Assembly: GCA_944326425.1 (NCBI GenBank)
Contig: CALVDX010000012.1
Location: 1 to 63,684, forward strand
Direction of reading: 5' to 3'
From: Candidatus Gastranaerophilales bacterium
GTDB taxonomy: Bacteria > Cyanobacteriota > Vampirovibrionia > Gastranaerophilales > Gastranaerophilaceae
Length of the DNA: 63,684 bases
Shown here: positions 28,501-34,407 of the stretch, piece after piece
Layout of the letters: each line of letters opens with the position of its first letter
Numbering within the stretch: position 1 is the stretch's first letter
Notes under the pieces: generated by a model
The model's database searches: none
Seen by the model: the letters and a program-made list of their open reading frames with translations, nothing else
What the model was told of the DNA's origin: nothing
Made by a program: the position numbers and the translations under genes

Positions 28501-30995
28501 GTACTTTGGATTGTTACATCGGCATTGTTTGCCATACCTATAGCACCACCGCTTAAATTTGTAGCCTCATTTGAAGTAAATGTTGACCCCTGAATTTCCA
28601 ACTCTCCACCGTGTGATTCTATTGCCCCGTCTGCGTAAGCATGATTGCGGCTGAACTCGGAACCGGTAATAACAACTCTTCCTGAATTTGTATTACTTAT
28701 TGCACCTCCGGTTGTACTTGCAGATGATGATGTATTATTCGGAGTATAGTTATTTGTAAAAGTTGAATTACTTACCGAAATTTCCCCGCCATAATTAAGA
28801 ATAGCACCGCCATCAGCATTTGCCAATGTTGAAGAAGTTGTATAGTTCCCGTCAAAATCAGTATTTGATATTGTTAATTCTCCGGAAGCTGTATTGTATA
28901 TTGCACCACCCGAATTTACCGCTGAATTTCCTGAAAAATACTGCTCATCTATTAACATTGTGGCTTCATTATAAATTGCTCCGCCATAATCAGCCGTATT
29001 ACTGCTTATAGAAGAGAAAATTTGTGTATTTGTCCTCTGCAAATTCAAATCAGAAGCATTATAAATCGCTCCGCCGTATTCCGCCCGGTTTCCTATAAGG
29101 AATGTATCATTTACATTAAGTGTTCCAGCTGTATCTGCATTATAAATCCCGCCCCCATACGTTGCACTGTTATTTGTAACAGAGGCCGCTATACTAAATT
29201 CTTTTGTTGCATTATTATAAACCGCACCGCCATAATCAGCCGTATTTGAAGCAAATGTTGTACTTTCAAGGAAAAGAGAATTCACATTATCTGCCAAATA
29301 TATTCCGCCGCCTTCTCCGGCTTCATTACCGGAAATTGTACTTGATTTAATACTTATATCTCCTCTTCCGTAAATTCCGCCTCCCCTGCCAAATGATGTT
29401 CCATTAACCGTATTATTTGTAATATGAGTGCTGGTTATATCCAGGGTTCCGGCACTATAAATCCCCCCGCCGCCCGCTTCAGCTCCGGTAATTGTGTTAC
29501 CGCTTATTTCTGAATTATTTATTGTTAACTCATTATTAGTTTGACTGGCAATTCCACCGCCTTGCGCCCTGGTTGTTGCATTAATTTCATTGTTATTAAC
29601 CTTGGCATTAGAGAGGCTCATGTCTGTAGCAACCCCCGTGCCTGATGAATATGTAATATGAATTCCACCCCCCTGGCCCCTGCTTGCATTTATGATATTA
29701 TTATTGAATTCAGTACCATTAGCATAAATAATTCCCCCGCCATACGCAGTAAGACCGCCTCCATTTCCATAATCACCCGCCGATACAGTATTAGAACTTA
29801 TAGAACCTCCTGTAATATCCATTCTTAAATCAGATTCCTGATTATATATGGATACCCCGCCCCCTGAACCTGTATCAGATGCATTTATAGTATTTCCTGT
29901 TATTGTATTATCCGGTATGGCAATATTACCCCAAGCCCGGAGACCACCGCCATATACAGCAGTCCCTTCAGCATAGTTATTTGTAATAGTAAGATTAGAC
30001 AGTGTTCCGGAAGGAGGAGCCGGAAATTCCTCTTCAGACCCCAGGCTCATACCACCTCCGGCACTATAACCTGTTCCCTCAATTCTGTTATTGGTAATTG
30101 TTAAGTTGGAAATGTTATAGGAAGGATTTCCCCATAAGCCAATAGCACCTCCTATTTTAGTACCGTTTCCGCTAAGAATATTTCCGCTGTATGTACCGCC
30201 ATTTATTGTGACAATTGTATTATTATTAACAGCCAGTGCCCCGCCGTCAAGCTGTCCACCATTGTTATTTGTGGCTCTATTATTATAAAAATTCACATTA
30301 GTAAAAGTAAGATGCGGAGAAAATGTACCAGGGTGATGCCCTCCGTGCACTACTGCTCCACCGCTCCACGTCCCCTCCGGTGCTTCGTCATTTATTACAT
30401 TATTAGAAAACGTAGAGTTTGTTATAGTTAAATCCCCCGATTGTATATTTACAGCTGATCCGTTTGCTCTTCCGCCCTCATAGTTTGTTGTGTTATTTGA
30501 AAATGTACTATTATCAATAAAAATGTCACCGCCAACAGAAGTAATTGTACCTCTGTACCACGTATTTACGCCGTTTGTAATACTTCCGCTAAAATGAAGC
30601 GTTGCACCGCTTGATACACTAATCCCCGTTTTCCCGTTCATATCAATAGACCCGGAAAGAGTTAAATCACCGGTCATAGTACCGATATTTTCGGTTATAA
30701 CTTCAGTACCGTTTGTAGTATAAGAACGCGGTGAATCTGTAGCGCGGATTGCTTCAAGTACATTGGCATAAGTTCCATTGGCTAGTAATGACGGGGTAAG
30801 CGATTGCAGAGTATAACTCCCGTAAGAAGGAGAGGCGGCATAAATAGAAGAACCTGAAGGCACTCCGAAAGTCCTGTTTAAGCTGCCATATGTTGTAAAT
30901 CCTGCGGTATCTTCGGCAAAAGCGGGCATAGCAATAGAAAGCGCCGCTACCAACGCCGCCGCACTGAGACGCTTATATGAAAAATTACTTTTCAT
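16503..30995 (-). CDS. Giant autotransporter adhesin, 4830 aa
   Basis: One uninterrupted 14.5-kb frame. Residues 1-27 are a Sec signal peptide ending 'AFA'. Residues about 60-1060 are PMP-type beta-helix repeats with dozens of 'GGAIYN' units. From about 1118 to 2500 comes an array of roughly 72-residue autotransporter-associated beta-strand repeats ('GDNSGYTG', 'G.L.F.KN'), about 19 by length. Two further units follow, each with a unique linker, a short GGAIYN block and more of these repeats. Residues about 4562-4830 form the C-terminal beta-barrel that would anchor the passenger in the outer membrane. The last residues are 'FRWRM', not the usual terminal Phe. AAGGAT precedes the ATG. Likely role: adhesion or host interaction at the cell surface; ligand unknown. 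Confidence 0.9.
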   Translation of the reverse strand: MKSNFSYKRLSAAALVAALSIAMPAFAEDTAGFTTYGSLNRTFGVPSGSSIYAASPSYGSYTLQSLTPSLLANGTYANVLEAIRATDSPRSYTTNGTEVITENIGTMTGDLTLSGSIDMNGKTGISVSSGATLHFSGSITNGVNTWYRGTITSVGGDIFIDNSTFSNNTTNYEGGRANGSAVNIQSGDLTITNSTFSNNVINDEAPEGTWSGGAVVHGGHHPGTFSPHLTFTNVNFYNNRATNNNGGQLDGGALAVNNNTIVTINGGTYSGNILSGNGTKIGGAIGLWGNPSYNISNLTITNNRIEGTGYSAGGGMSLGSEEEFPAPPSGTLSNLTITNNYAEGTAVYGGGLRAWGNIAIPDNTITGNTINASDTGSGGGVSIYNQESDLRMDITGGSISSNTVSAGDYGNGGGLTAYGGGIIYANGTEFNNNIINASRGQGGGIHITYSSGTGVATDMSLSNAKVNNNEINATTRAQGGGIASQTNNELTINNSEISGNTITGAEAGGGGIYSAGTLDITSTHITNNTVNGTSFGRGGGIYGRGDISIKSSTISGNEAGEGGGIYLADNVNSLFLESTTFASNTADYGGAVYNNATKEFSIAASVTNNSATYGGGIYNADTAGTLNVNDTFLIGNRAEYGGAIYNASDLNLQRTNTQIFSSISSNTADYGGAIYNEATMLIDEQYFSGNSAVNSGGAIYNTASGELTISNTDFDGNYTTSSTLANADGGAILNYGGEISVSNSTFTNNYTPNNTSSSASTTGGAISNTNSGRVVITGSEFSRNHAYADGAIESHGGELEIQGSTFTSNEATNLSGGAIGMANNADVTIQSTNFNSNTARTYGGAVHSAASDLTISNNTDFASNTAQYGGAVALSGTTANISGSDFTSNSASSYGGAVYNINGTTQINSSVFGASSAGNRAQNGGAVYNGSSGRLTAQNTNFTSNSATSNGGAVYNEASGRFSALNASFTSNSASSYGGAIYNTGSSTITSIDDSTFTSNSASRGGAIYNNSGSRLTLKDTNLTNNTASSYGGAIYNAGTMYILADDTTVNISGNRVGSRSNAIHNTGTLYLNAYGSRNLNITDAMTGSGTIYVNDSGYYTNTNFGSASLPTSGTVYVANDMSGYTGNVYIENGTLEFYKGNSSHNFFGNGVTVQGGTLELNLAQYLDLDGQVDGYGYIDKTGSATLYLEGDNSGFDGDVTIYNGIIRFDRNSVSDEYFSGSTSIQSGTSLDFYINNDYTLDNKLTGGSGTFNKYGANTLTISGDNSGYTGITNINAGKIYFSKTSSSDRYFSGQTNINSGSSLEFYTGVAESIAGKIAGSGQIIKSGNANLTISQDNSSFNGTTTINAGRIIFDKNSSSDKYFNGTTNITSNGTLEYDLAAADAISGSLTGNGNFVKSGTATLTLNGDNSTFSGTTTVNNGTLRFNKNTSSDRYFNGNTRVNSSGTLEFALNSTENLTGSVSGTGKILKSGSSTLNVSSDNSGFTGNTRISVGQITFNKNSSADKFFGGTTTIDSGAVLNYNLNVDETLTSVLAGNGTFNKNNNGLLTIVGDNSAFSGTTNINTGKVLFDKNSSTDRFLGGYTNVNSGTVLEFDTAVDEVLTGRIGGSGSLIKSGIASVTLVQDNSVFSGDTVIEEGRLIFRKNSESDKYFTGKTEINSGAELVFQINHDDTFSSQISGNGTFTKAGTQVLTVNGDNSSFDGNITVEEGILKFDKNSDSDVYFRGHTNIEENGTLQFATAVDEVIQGAVSGNGRFLKTGSATLTLSDDNSAFSGQTQISEGEIVFNKNSVNDKFFRGTTIIDSNASLDFNLNSEETLNNNLKGTGTFNKNGSALLTVIGDNSGYTGKVNINEGAVLFDKNTENDRFFGGITELDPYTILEFDLEMDEIMSGSIIGSGSIIKDGSATLQIDSDNSGFTGEITIVDGKIVFDKDTENSKYLGGTTNIEATGELNYNISLDDAIKGTVSGTGTFTKDGEAVLTITEDNSKFEGTTVIQNGKILFDKNNTNDKYFDGNTVIENGGQLEYRLETSDSITGNISGTGELIKSGAGQLSISGDNSAFSGTAAITEGSVVFNKNSVNDKYFTGITDIGSGTLFEYNTAVSDSINAEFTGDGTFHKTGAQTLALSGNNSGFSGEAIVDNGKLQFVKDENADLYFGGNTLINSSGTLEYNLSVDEQLADTVSGTGTFTKTGEATLYLNGNNDNFTGHTIIDNGKIAFEKTNLTKYFNGTTTINTDGVLQYTTTVSDSINGQINGTGILLKDGADTLNIIGDNSVFNGTTVIDAGNILFEKTNTNTYLGGETVINQDGTLDYITTNADTINGNISGTGSLNKSGAQALTLTGDNSGFQGVATIQEGQLVFEKTNNSSYLDGITIITENGSLEYTTTAADSIDGNIQGAGDFNKYGAEILSLNGDNSLYTGTFSINDGRIIYNKDEATDEYFSGITNVVSELEFNTSIGETLASKIEGGGIFIKSGDDTLEVEGNQSDFTGTVEISGGTLSYTTPSSRVDKSFFNSSAINIYNLNDVQISNLDYNFTNNASFDRLVNLNGNAALNLTAVSGVSAELNENINTSGENNTANFTGGTYIFNKNSLASFTGETNVANFNNTISKLSNSVDTFGNNQLNAEYTNSSIDMRNDKIGDSIYNNLILTGANKLYIDLDLKNHEDQAVDEGEAPEADRLVIDEGSSGEIEIKDVSIIVDGKWANKDVQVVSGDGVTIKDFDPYLSATSTDYIYEIVKADTEGWITVSTVDYTEEPDGTMTLKMMHNAEGNRGFTVHNRKPIYYVLSNLGEMGKGEFNVSGQSKTDSVITGNTLWSLFNVDSTDGDSRILNISNVKIANASAEENTTASRTNGAAVYITGDNSTLNVNNTIFEANKSLNGGAIYAEGGVIDIIASEFTGNEASGNGGAFYNNSNNATMSHVTFNLNTSDNGGALYNTGEITLTDSSFTNNTANTGGAIYNTGELTLNTNKDTFTIFENNSAELGKDIYNNGGSIRFTGEGTVNIYGGIAGTGSIIKDDAGLLILQGDNSQYTGDAVINSGKILFNKLTENDSYITGITEIKQDGILEYNLAAQETFNGTQNLTGDGTFIKSGDADLLLTGANSSFAGAVNIQSGAIIYDQSEGGSYFGGSTIIAEGASLEYTNSSDDNINNISGEGAFTKKGTGIVNLGGQNNNYTGNAVIEEGTLRFNKTDTTEFFGGQTTVESAANLEYYTTSADNIHGNIDGNGTITKTGSENLTITGDNRGFTGTVIINDGTITFEKTDANQYYFDANTIINSEGELVYQLDTEEIISGTIDGTGEFTKTGNADLTLTGNNSGFTGIANIEQGIVNYLQSENGTYFAGRTNLTTTLNFNNSTTENMNGLLGAGVLNKYGEGILNLNKVNQSFTGTINIEEGTVSYNKTDAADSFVTGTVNLKEDTTLNLNINVQDSVNAVITGIGQINKNGTENLILSGQNSGYTGNFAINSGNVSYQQSQNGSYFGGTTFIAENSSLEFVNTITEEIKDISGSGAFVKNGSGILNLKGDNSDYTGTVDINNGTLVFSDADSKFFNSEEINIEGQEVNTANLDYKMNSEESSFTPNINLNGNSSLLLHGNGSNTIHITQPILTSSINNVAAFDNGTFVMDNSLSEFGQNASDTKLTFSNSIIKMGENTSSFGSNALNADFVNSTLDLADGKINDLIFNNLNFTGDNNKIKFELDLQNNKDQYMPTTPDPVADTVNYANGSGSITVEQISVIVNGEWTKKEINVLNKTGADGGQITMNDFGMIELGTSSGYEYQITKSENEGNIIISTVDYEVAETLKKMHISNSPIRNFNFDTETDSPYRVLSNLETMGEGKFYVTGLDKDESIITANHLWTLFDVDSEDGQQREFYLNNVTIEHAVINEDSNRADGTALYIKGEAAGAQVTNTNFYNNKTETGNGGAVYNEGGNASFTSVIFDSNSAVNGGAAGTTGTTSIDKTIAQNNSAVQNGGAIYNTGSLHITDSGFENNKAETGSGGAIYNTGELQITATEGNQVYFDNNTANNQANDIHSDGRIVFDGKGQIVINSGITGTGTIEKNDEGTLFLGGKNNNFTGIAAVNGGTLYFEKTDDTSYLNVNTSINTEGTVVYKTTAEDTINGTINGSGTLIKTGGETLILTGKNNGFNGSFYVEEGGVNYNQSAGGSYFNGSTNIAQNSTLNFNNTEEDNIKNVSGGGEFVKTGDGTLNLTGQNDKFTGNANIIEGTLAFNDKDDGTFFNGITTINEDAVLSITNNNENQLARIKGDGLLTKDGSGTLNLQGDNSEFTGDVEINEGKVFYQKKYKDDNYFSGKTTINENGELEFNFNGPQTLNTKLHGNGTFTKSGSGTLYLEGDNTTFAGNMNLAEGSIRLAKDALFFDVSAMTMHGGTTFDTRNGSMDTINFGNLTLNDGAVNLGLDINLDTQTGDFFSADSVTGDSALTIKYLDILSDGYRAENHIPIASTENAFSQSLVLDPSLSTIWGSIYKYNVGYDPDNGYLNLTCAAENSYQAFNPAITAAPVATMVGAYLVQLDSLIDAFGNMDMLMLLPKSERTALLTRNRYAASDGSLAFLPGIMPEQYTGAWFRPYSTFESVRLDNGPRVNNVMYGSLFGVDSPIIPLKHGINAVYTVYAGYNGSHQTYDGVSIYQNGGLLGGTAAFYKDNFYTGITANVGAMAGEANTMFGREDITTLHSGIAIKSGYNWELLNGRFVVQPNFMLSYAFINTFDYTNPIGVRLDASPLHAIQYVPGVKLIGNLKNGWQPYINVQVVANIMDITKFTANEVALPEMSVDPYVLYGIGLQRRIADDFTGYLHTMLRSGGRNGIGFQFGFRWRM
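16750..27640 (-). repeat. Arrays of about 72-residue (216-bp) repeats within the adhesin
   Basis: In the main array (about 23500-27640) each unit runs from one 'DNS.F.G' to the next in about 72 residues. Shorter arrays of the same family occupy about 20350-21960 and 17900-18830, while the beta-barrel (16503-17310) and linkers are not repetitive. Repetition at DNA level makes assembly collapse or copy-number variation plausible. The span given encloses all arrays; its left edge is approximate and includes non-repeat barrel sequence. Confidence 0.7.
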
Positions 30996-31059
30996 ACTAC
31001 TATCCTTAAAAGACTATGCCACTTAATATCATTTTAATATGGCTTATGCGCTTTTTAAT

Positions 31060-31125
31060 ATCCTATCAATGTAGGATTTATCACGGTTTTAAGGAGTATA
31101 ATATATACCAATACACCGGTATATA
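31060..31125. promoter_or_regulatory. Two inverted repeats upstream of the adhesin gene
   Basis: TATATACC (31102-31109) and GGTATATA (31118-31125) form a perfect 8-bp inverted repeat with an 8-nt spacer, about 110 nt upstream of the adhesin ATG. Nearer the gene, ATCCTA and TAGGAT (about 31060-31077) form a 6-bp inverted repeat. Either could be an operator; no regulator gene is adjacent. The region between the adhesin and the next gene otherwise holds only AT-rich DNA. Confidence 0.4.
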
Positions 31126-31169
31126 CATACAAATACTAATATAGGCAGAATAACACCCAAAAATCCGGT

Positions 31170-31481
31170 TTAATTGTTGATGTTTTTATTATCGTTATTA
31201 TTTTTTTTATCTTCCTGATAGCTTTTTTGTATATTGTGCCCCGCAACCGCGCCGGCTCCTCCGCAAAGCGCTATAGCACCCAGAGTTATCGGCATAAACG
31301 GCGCAGCCAAAACTGAAACTGCAGCAAGATATGCCAAGCCACCCAATGTACCTATTGCAGCACCTTTTAGTCCTTTAAAATTTGTTTGTGAAACAACAGG
31401 ACTGCTTACCTGAACATTCTCATTTTTCTTCACAGAATAATATTTGTTGTAATTTACGTTGGATACAGCATTAATTTTCAT
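31170..31481 (-). CDS. Small FKG-motif membrane protein of unknown function
   Basis: I take the ATG at 31481 ('MKINAVSNVN', 103 aa) because AAAGGGG lies 7 nt upstream; an in-frame start at 31532 lacks a site. The N-terminus carries 'TNFKGLKG' at about residue 34, then a Gly/Ala-rich hydrophobic stretch of about 45 residues ('GTLGGLAYLAAVSVLAAPFMP...') able to form two membrane helices with a glycine hairpin, and a charged Asn/Lys tail. The FKG motif recurs in the tandem paralogues at 58.8-62.0 kb. No function can be assigned. Confidence 0.7.
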   Translation of the reverse strand: MKINAVSNVNYNKYYSVKKNENVQVSSPVVSQTNFKGLKGAAIGTLGGLAYLAAVSVLAAPFMPITLGAIALCGGAGAVAGHNIQKSYQEDKKNNNDNKNINN

Positions 31482-31580
31482 AAAAATACCCCTTTTGTGC
31501 TGCAGTATACCAGAAAAAAGCCGGATTGTCAATTGTTTGGACTAACGCGGGCTATCTTTCAAGACCTGTATTATTTGATG

Positions 31581-31586
31581 TAAAAT
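31581..31586 (+). promoter_or_regulatory. -10 box (TAAAAT) 6 nt before the glycosylase ATG
   Basis: TAAAAT at 31581-31586, 6 nt before the ATG at 31593; TTCAAG at 31558-31563 is a possible weak -35 with 17-nt spacing. No Shine-Dalgarno site. Confidence 0.4.
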
Positions 31587-31592
31587 ACAATT

Positions 31593-32129
31593 ATGGTACT
31601 GCTTGGCAAAAAATTTTACAGTCAGGATACGGTGACAGTTGCCCGGGATCTTTTAGGAACAATTCTATGCCGGCGTATTAACAATAAAATATTACGCGGC
31701 ATTATTTGCGAAACAGAAGCCTATACTCAGGACGAACCTGCATGTCACGCATTCAAAGGTAAAACTAACAGATGTAACGTTATGTTTAGAGAAGGCGGAT
31801 TTTGTTATGTATATTTTATTTACGGCATGCACTACTGTATGAATGTTGTTACAGAAAAAGAAGGGCGCGGTTGTGCGGTACTTGTACGTGCACTGGAACC
31901 GCTTGACGGGCTGACAGGCACAAACGGACCTTCAAGGCTCTGCAAAACCTTCGGGATAACAAAAGAATTAAACGGTGTAGATTTGCGTTCAAATTTGTCT
32001 CCCCTCTGGATAGAAAAAGGAGAGAAGCCACTTGAAATAGTTACTTCCACCCGTGTCGGCATATCATCTGCTGTTGATTATCCATGGCGGTTTTATATAA
32101 AAGATTCCGGATGGGTTTCAAGAAAATAA
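31593..32129 (+). CDS. 3-methyladenine DNA glycosylase (AAG/MPG type)
   Basis: The 178-aa protein matches the AAG/MPG family of base-excision glycosylases, which remove alkylated and deaminated purines. Recognisable are 'GIICETEAY' containing the catalytic glutamate, 'KTNRCNVMF', 'CYVYFIYGMHYCMNVV' (normally 'YVYFIYGMHYCLNVV') and 'ARALEPL'-like 'VRALEPLDG'. It is slightly short compared with the usual 190-210 aa but seems complete, ending 'WVSRK'. It probably starts on a leaderless transcript. The following pgi gene has its own ribosome-binding site. Confidence 0.92.
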   Translation: MVLLGKKFYSQDTVTVARDLLGTILCRRINNKILRGIICETEAYTQDEPACHAFKGKTNRCNVMFREGGFCYVYFIYGMHYCMNVVTEKEGRGCAVLVRALEPLDGLTGTNGPSRLCKTFGITKELNGVDLRSNLSPLWIEKGEKPLEIVTSTRVGISSAVDYPWRFYIKDSGWVSRK

Positions 32130-32200
32130 TTCAGCTTATTTACTTTACACCGTGTATTTTCTACAATATAGCTATAAGAGTATAGAAAGGAGAATTTCCT

Positions 32201-33496
32201 ATGTTGACAAAAATGAAAGATATTAAAACCACATTTACAGGTATTGACTTTAGCCGGTATTCATCCAAGGTTTCGGAATTTGTAGACGAGTTATCATCAC
32301 GCGCAAACCAACCCGGGCAATTCTTAAACTGGGTCAATCTGCCGCAAGAACAGTTAAAGAGAGTTGATGAACTCTATTCAATGGCAGAAAACTTTAAGAA
32401 ACAAACAGGCGCAGAAAGACTCAGCGTTATGGGCATCGGCGGTTCAAAACATACTGTTGAACACATGCTCTCCATTAACGGGCTTAACATTCGTCAGGAT
32501 GTTGTTTCATTCTATTCTGACGTTGATTCGTCAAGTCTTGAAAGATTTTTATACAGACTCGGAGATATCACAAAATCAAACTATATGATTGCATCAAAGT
32601 CCGGTTCTACATTTGAAACAAAAGACGGATTTTTAAGAATACAAAAAATGCTTGAAGATGCTTATCAAGCAAAAGGCCAGTCCTTAGAAGAAGCAAAAAA
32701 ATCCGCAGGTAAACACTTTATTGCAGTTACTGACGCAAATGCAGAAAAGAGTGAACTTAGAAGAACTTCTAATGAAAACGGCTGGATTGGCGACCTTTAT
32801 ATCCATGATGATGTCGGCGGAAGGTTTTCAGCGTTTGATGATCACGCAATATTCACTCTTATCTGGGCAGGTATGAAAAAAGAAGATTTAATTTCTCTTC
32901 TAAACGCTGCCCAAGAAATGTCAGAACTCTCTTTATCATCAGATTTAGAATTGAATGATGCGCTTAAACAAGGTATTTTCTGGGCAGATGCAAAGTTAAA
33001 CGGTATTATTACAACTGTTCATCAATATATGGGCTCAATCTTTGAAAATACTGTTTACTGGCACGCACAAATGCAAAATGAATCCGTTAAGGATACCCTC
33101 AAACAGGTAGCAAAAGTACCTGATGCTATGCACCACAGTGCAGAAGCACATTTTAATCCTGCAAACAAATTTGCATTTGCGCTTACTGTTCCAAACGATC
33201 ACGGCGTATGCAGAGAAAATGCAGAAGCGTATATCGGAGCATTAAATAAATCCTATGAATCAACCGGCGCCTTCTTCAATGAACAGGTTGAAACAAGAGG
33301 GATGGGGCTTACCCCTGCCGCTGCAGGCGCTATGACCCAATTAAGAGCTTTCGCAACAGTTTATCAGGAAATCGTTGAAAAAATTATGACAGGCAAACAA
33401 TTCCCTGAAGTTCTTGACAGCGTATTACAACCGCACGTTGAATTCTACAAAAAGAACTTAAAAGGCGGCGTAGTAGTTCCGGGCAGAATTTCCTAA
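32201..33496 (+). CDS. pgi: Glucose-6-phosphate isomerase
   Basis: Interconverts glucose 6-phosphate and fructose 6-phosphate in glycolysis. The 431-aa protein has the SIS-type sugar-phosphate loops 'MGIGGSKHTVEH' (77-88) and 'SKSGSTFETK' (132-141), and 'GGRFSAFDDHAIF', the PGI signature 'GGR[FY]S'. It is at the short end of the bacterial PGI range and divergent in detail. AAAGGAG lies about 9 nt before the ATG. A strong hairpin terminator follows at 33528-33557. Confidence 0.92.
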   Translation: MLTKMKDIKTTFTGIDFSRYSSKVSEFVDELSSRANQPGQFLNWVNLPQEQLKRVDELYSMAENFKKQTGAERLSVMGIGGSKHTVEHMLSINGLNIRQDVVSFYSDVDSSSLERFLYRLGDITKSNYMIASKSGSTFETKDGFLRIQKMLEDAYQAKGQSLEEAKKSAGKHFIAVTDANAEKSELRRTSNENGWIGDLYIHDDVGGRFSAFDDHAIFTLIWAGMKKEDLISLLNAAQEMSELSLSSDLELNDALKQGIFWADAKLNGIITTVHQYMGSIFENTVYWHAQMQNESVKDTLKQVAKVPDAMHHSAEAHFNPANKFAFALTVPNDHGVCRENAEAYIGALNKSYESTGAFFNEQVETRGMGLTPAAAGAMTQLRAFATVYQEIVEKIMTGKQFPEVLDSVLQPHVEFYKKNLKGGVVVPGRIS

Positions 33497-33527
33497 CCTG
33501 TTTGGCTAGTTAAAATAATTTAATTCG

Positions 33528-33557
33528 CGGGCGGTAAGGCTTCAGCCTTACCGCCCG
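33528..33557. terminator. Bidirectional hairpin terminator between pgi and the cupin gene
   Basis: A perfect 13-bp GC-rich stem (CGGGCGGTAAGGC against its complement) with a TTCA loop, placed between two convergent genes; AT-rich flanks on both sides, though without long T-runs. Confidence 0.75.
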
Positions 33558-33562
33558 ATTCA

Positions 33563-33928
33563 TTAAAACAACTGTATAACAAGCATTTTTGTATCTTTTT
33601 CCGCTTTTACAAAATGTTTCTCGTCTTTATGAAATCTTAAAAACTCACCTTTTTTTATTTCAAGTTCATGATTCTGGCATTCCGCAACACTGCAGCCGCA
33701 TTCGGTACAGGTGGTTTCACCGCCGTGGTCTATATTAAACGTAATTTTTCCGTCGATGACATAAACCATAGCATCCCCCGGGGAAGTGTGCGGCGGGATT
33801 TCCTGTCCTTTTTTCAGTGCAACAAGTTTTACTTTCCCTCCGCTGCTTTCAATAAGATGCTCTGCTTTAATTGAACTGTCATCAAATTTAATAAAATCTT
33901 CAAGGTCTTGTACGTGTAAGTGGCTCAT
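33563..33928 (-). CDS. Small cupin-domain protein with a Cys-rich insertion
   Basis: A 121-aa single-domain cupin. The metal-binding motif is partly kept: 'PPHTSPGDAMVYVIDGKITF' gives H43 and a Gly-rich turn, and 'KDEKHFVKAEKD' supplies a second histidine. Between the two cupin halves is a short insertion with four cysteines ('CTECGCSVAEC'), unusual for this size class and suggestive of an extra metal or redox site. Start has a GAAAGGAG ribosome-binding site. The neighbouring TSCPD gene is also Cys-rich and read in the same direction (82-nt gap). Confidence 0.8.
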   Translation of the reverse strand: MSHLHVQDLEDFIKFDDSSIKAEHLIESSGGKVKLVALKKGQEIPPHTSPGDAMVYVIDGKITFNIDHGGETTCTECGCSVAECQNHELEIKKGEFLRFHKDEKHFVKAEKDTKMLVIQLF

Positions 33929-34010
33929 AAACTCTCCTTTCTTTTCTTATCAGGATAAACCTGCCGGAGAGTTTTTTAAATAGCCATAACGGGGGCTCTA
34001 ACGGATAATA

Positions 34011-34289
34011 CTAAACAGCCGCCGTCTTTTTCTTTTCTTCAAGAACAACCGCGAGGCATTGCGCAAGCTGATCAGGACAGCTTGTCGGTTTTGTTCCGCA
34101 TTTGATACCTTTTAACTTTGCAACAACTTCATCAAGTTTCATCCCCTTAACAAGATTTCTTATCCCTTGCAGGTTGCCATTGCAGCCTCCGATAAACTCA
34201 ACATCCTTTATTGTATCACCGTCAAGTTCTATATTCATCAGTTTGCAGCAAGTGCCCGATGTTGTATATGAAATTACTTCTTTTGTCAT
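34011..34289 (-). CDS. TSCPD-domain protein (TIGR03905-like)
   Basis: I choose the ATG at 34289 (92 aa), which follows a GAGGTGA ribosome-binding site; an upstream in-frame start at 34325 would include that site in the coding region. The protein matches the TSCPD domain: 'SGTCCKLMNIELDGDTIKDV', 'GGCNGNLQG', 'GIKCGTKPTSCPDQLA'. The same domain occurs at the C-terminus of class II ribonucleotide reductases; small free-standing versions have no established function. The conserved cysteines suggest metal or redox chemistry. Confidence 0.85.
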   Translation of the reverse strand: MTKEVISYTTSGTCCKLMNIELDGDTIKDVEFIGGCNGNLQGIRNLVKGMKLDEVVAKLKGIKCGTKPTSCPDQLAQCLAVVLEEKKKTAAV

Positions 34290-34407
34290 TGGTTCACCTC
34301 GTTCTTTTACCTGATTATTATACAATCAAAATATTTACTTTCTATAACCGGTAATAATAAAACTAACCGGATAAATTTTATTCACTTTTCATAACAAAAA
34401 GTAGTAG

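Noticed and set aside
16503-30995. Many rightward ORFs of 60-200 codons within the adhesin gene
   Set aside because: They are shadows of a repetitive leftward frame; their products are low-complexity mirror sequences without ribosome-binding sites.
16503-30995. CRISPR-like regular repetition
   Set aside because: The 216-bp periodicity encodes diverged protein repeats, not short identical repeats with unique spacers. No cas gene is present in the window.
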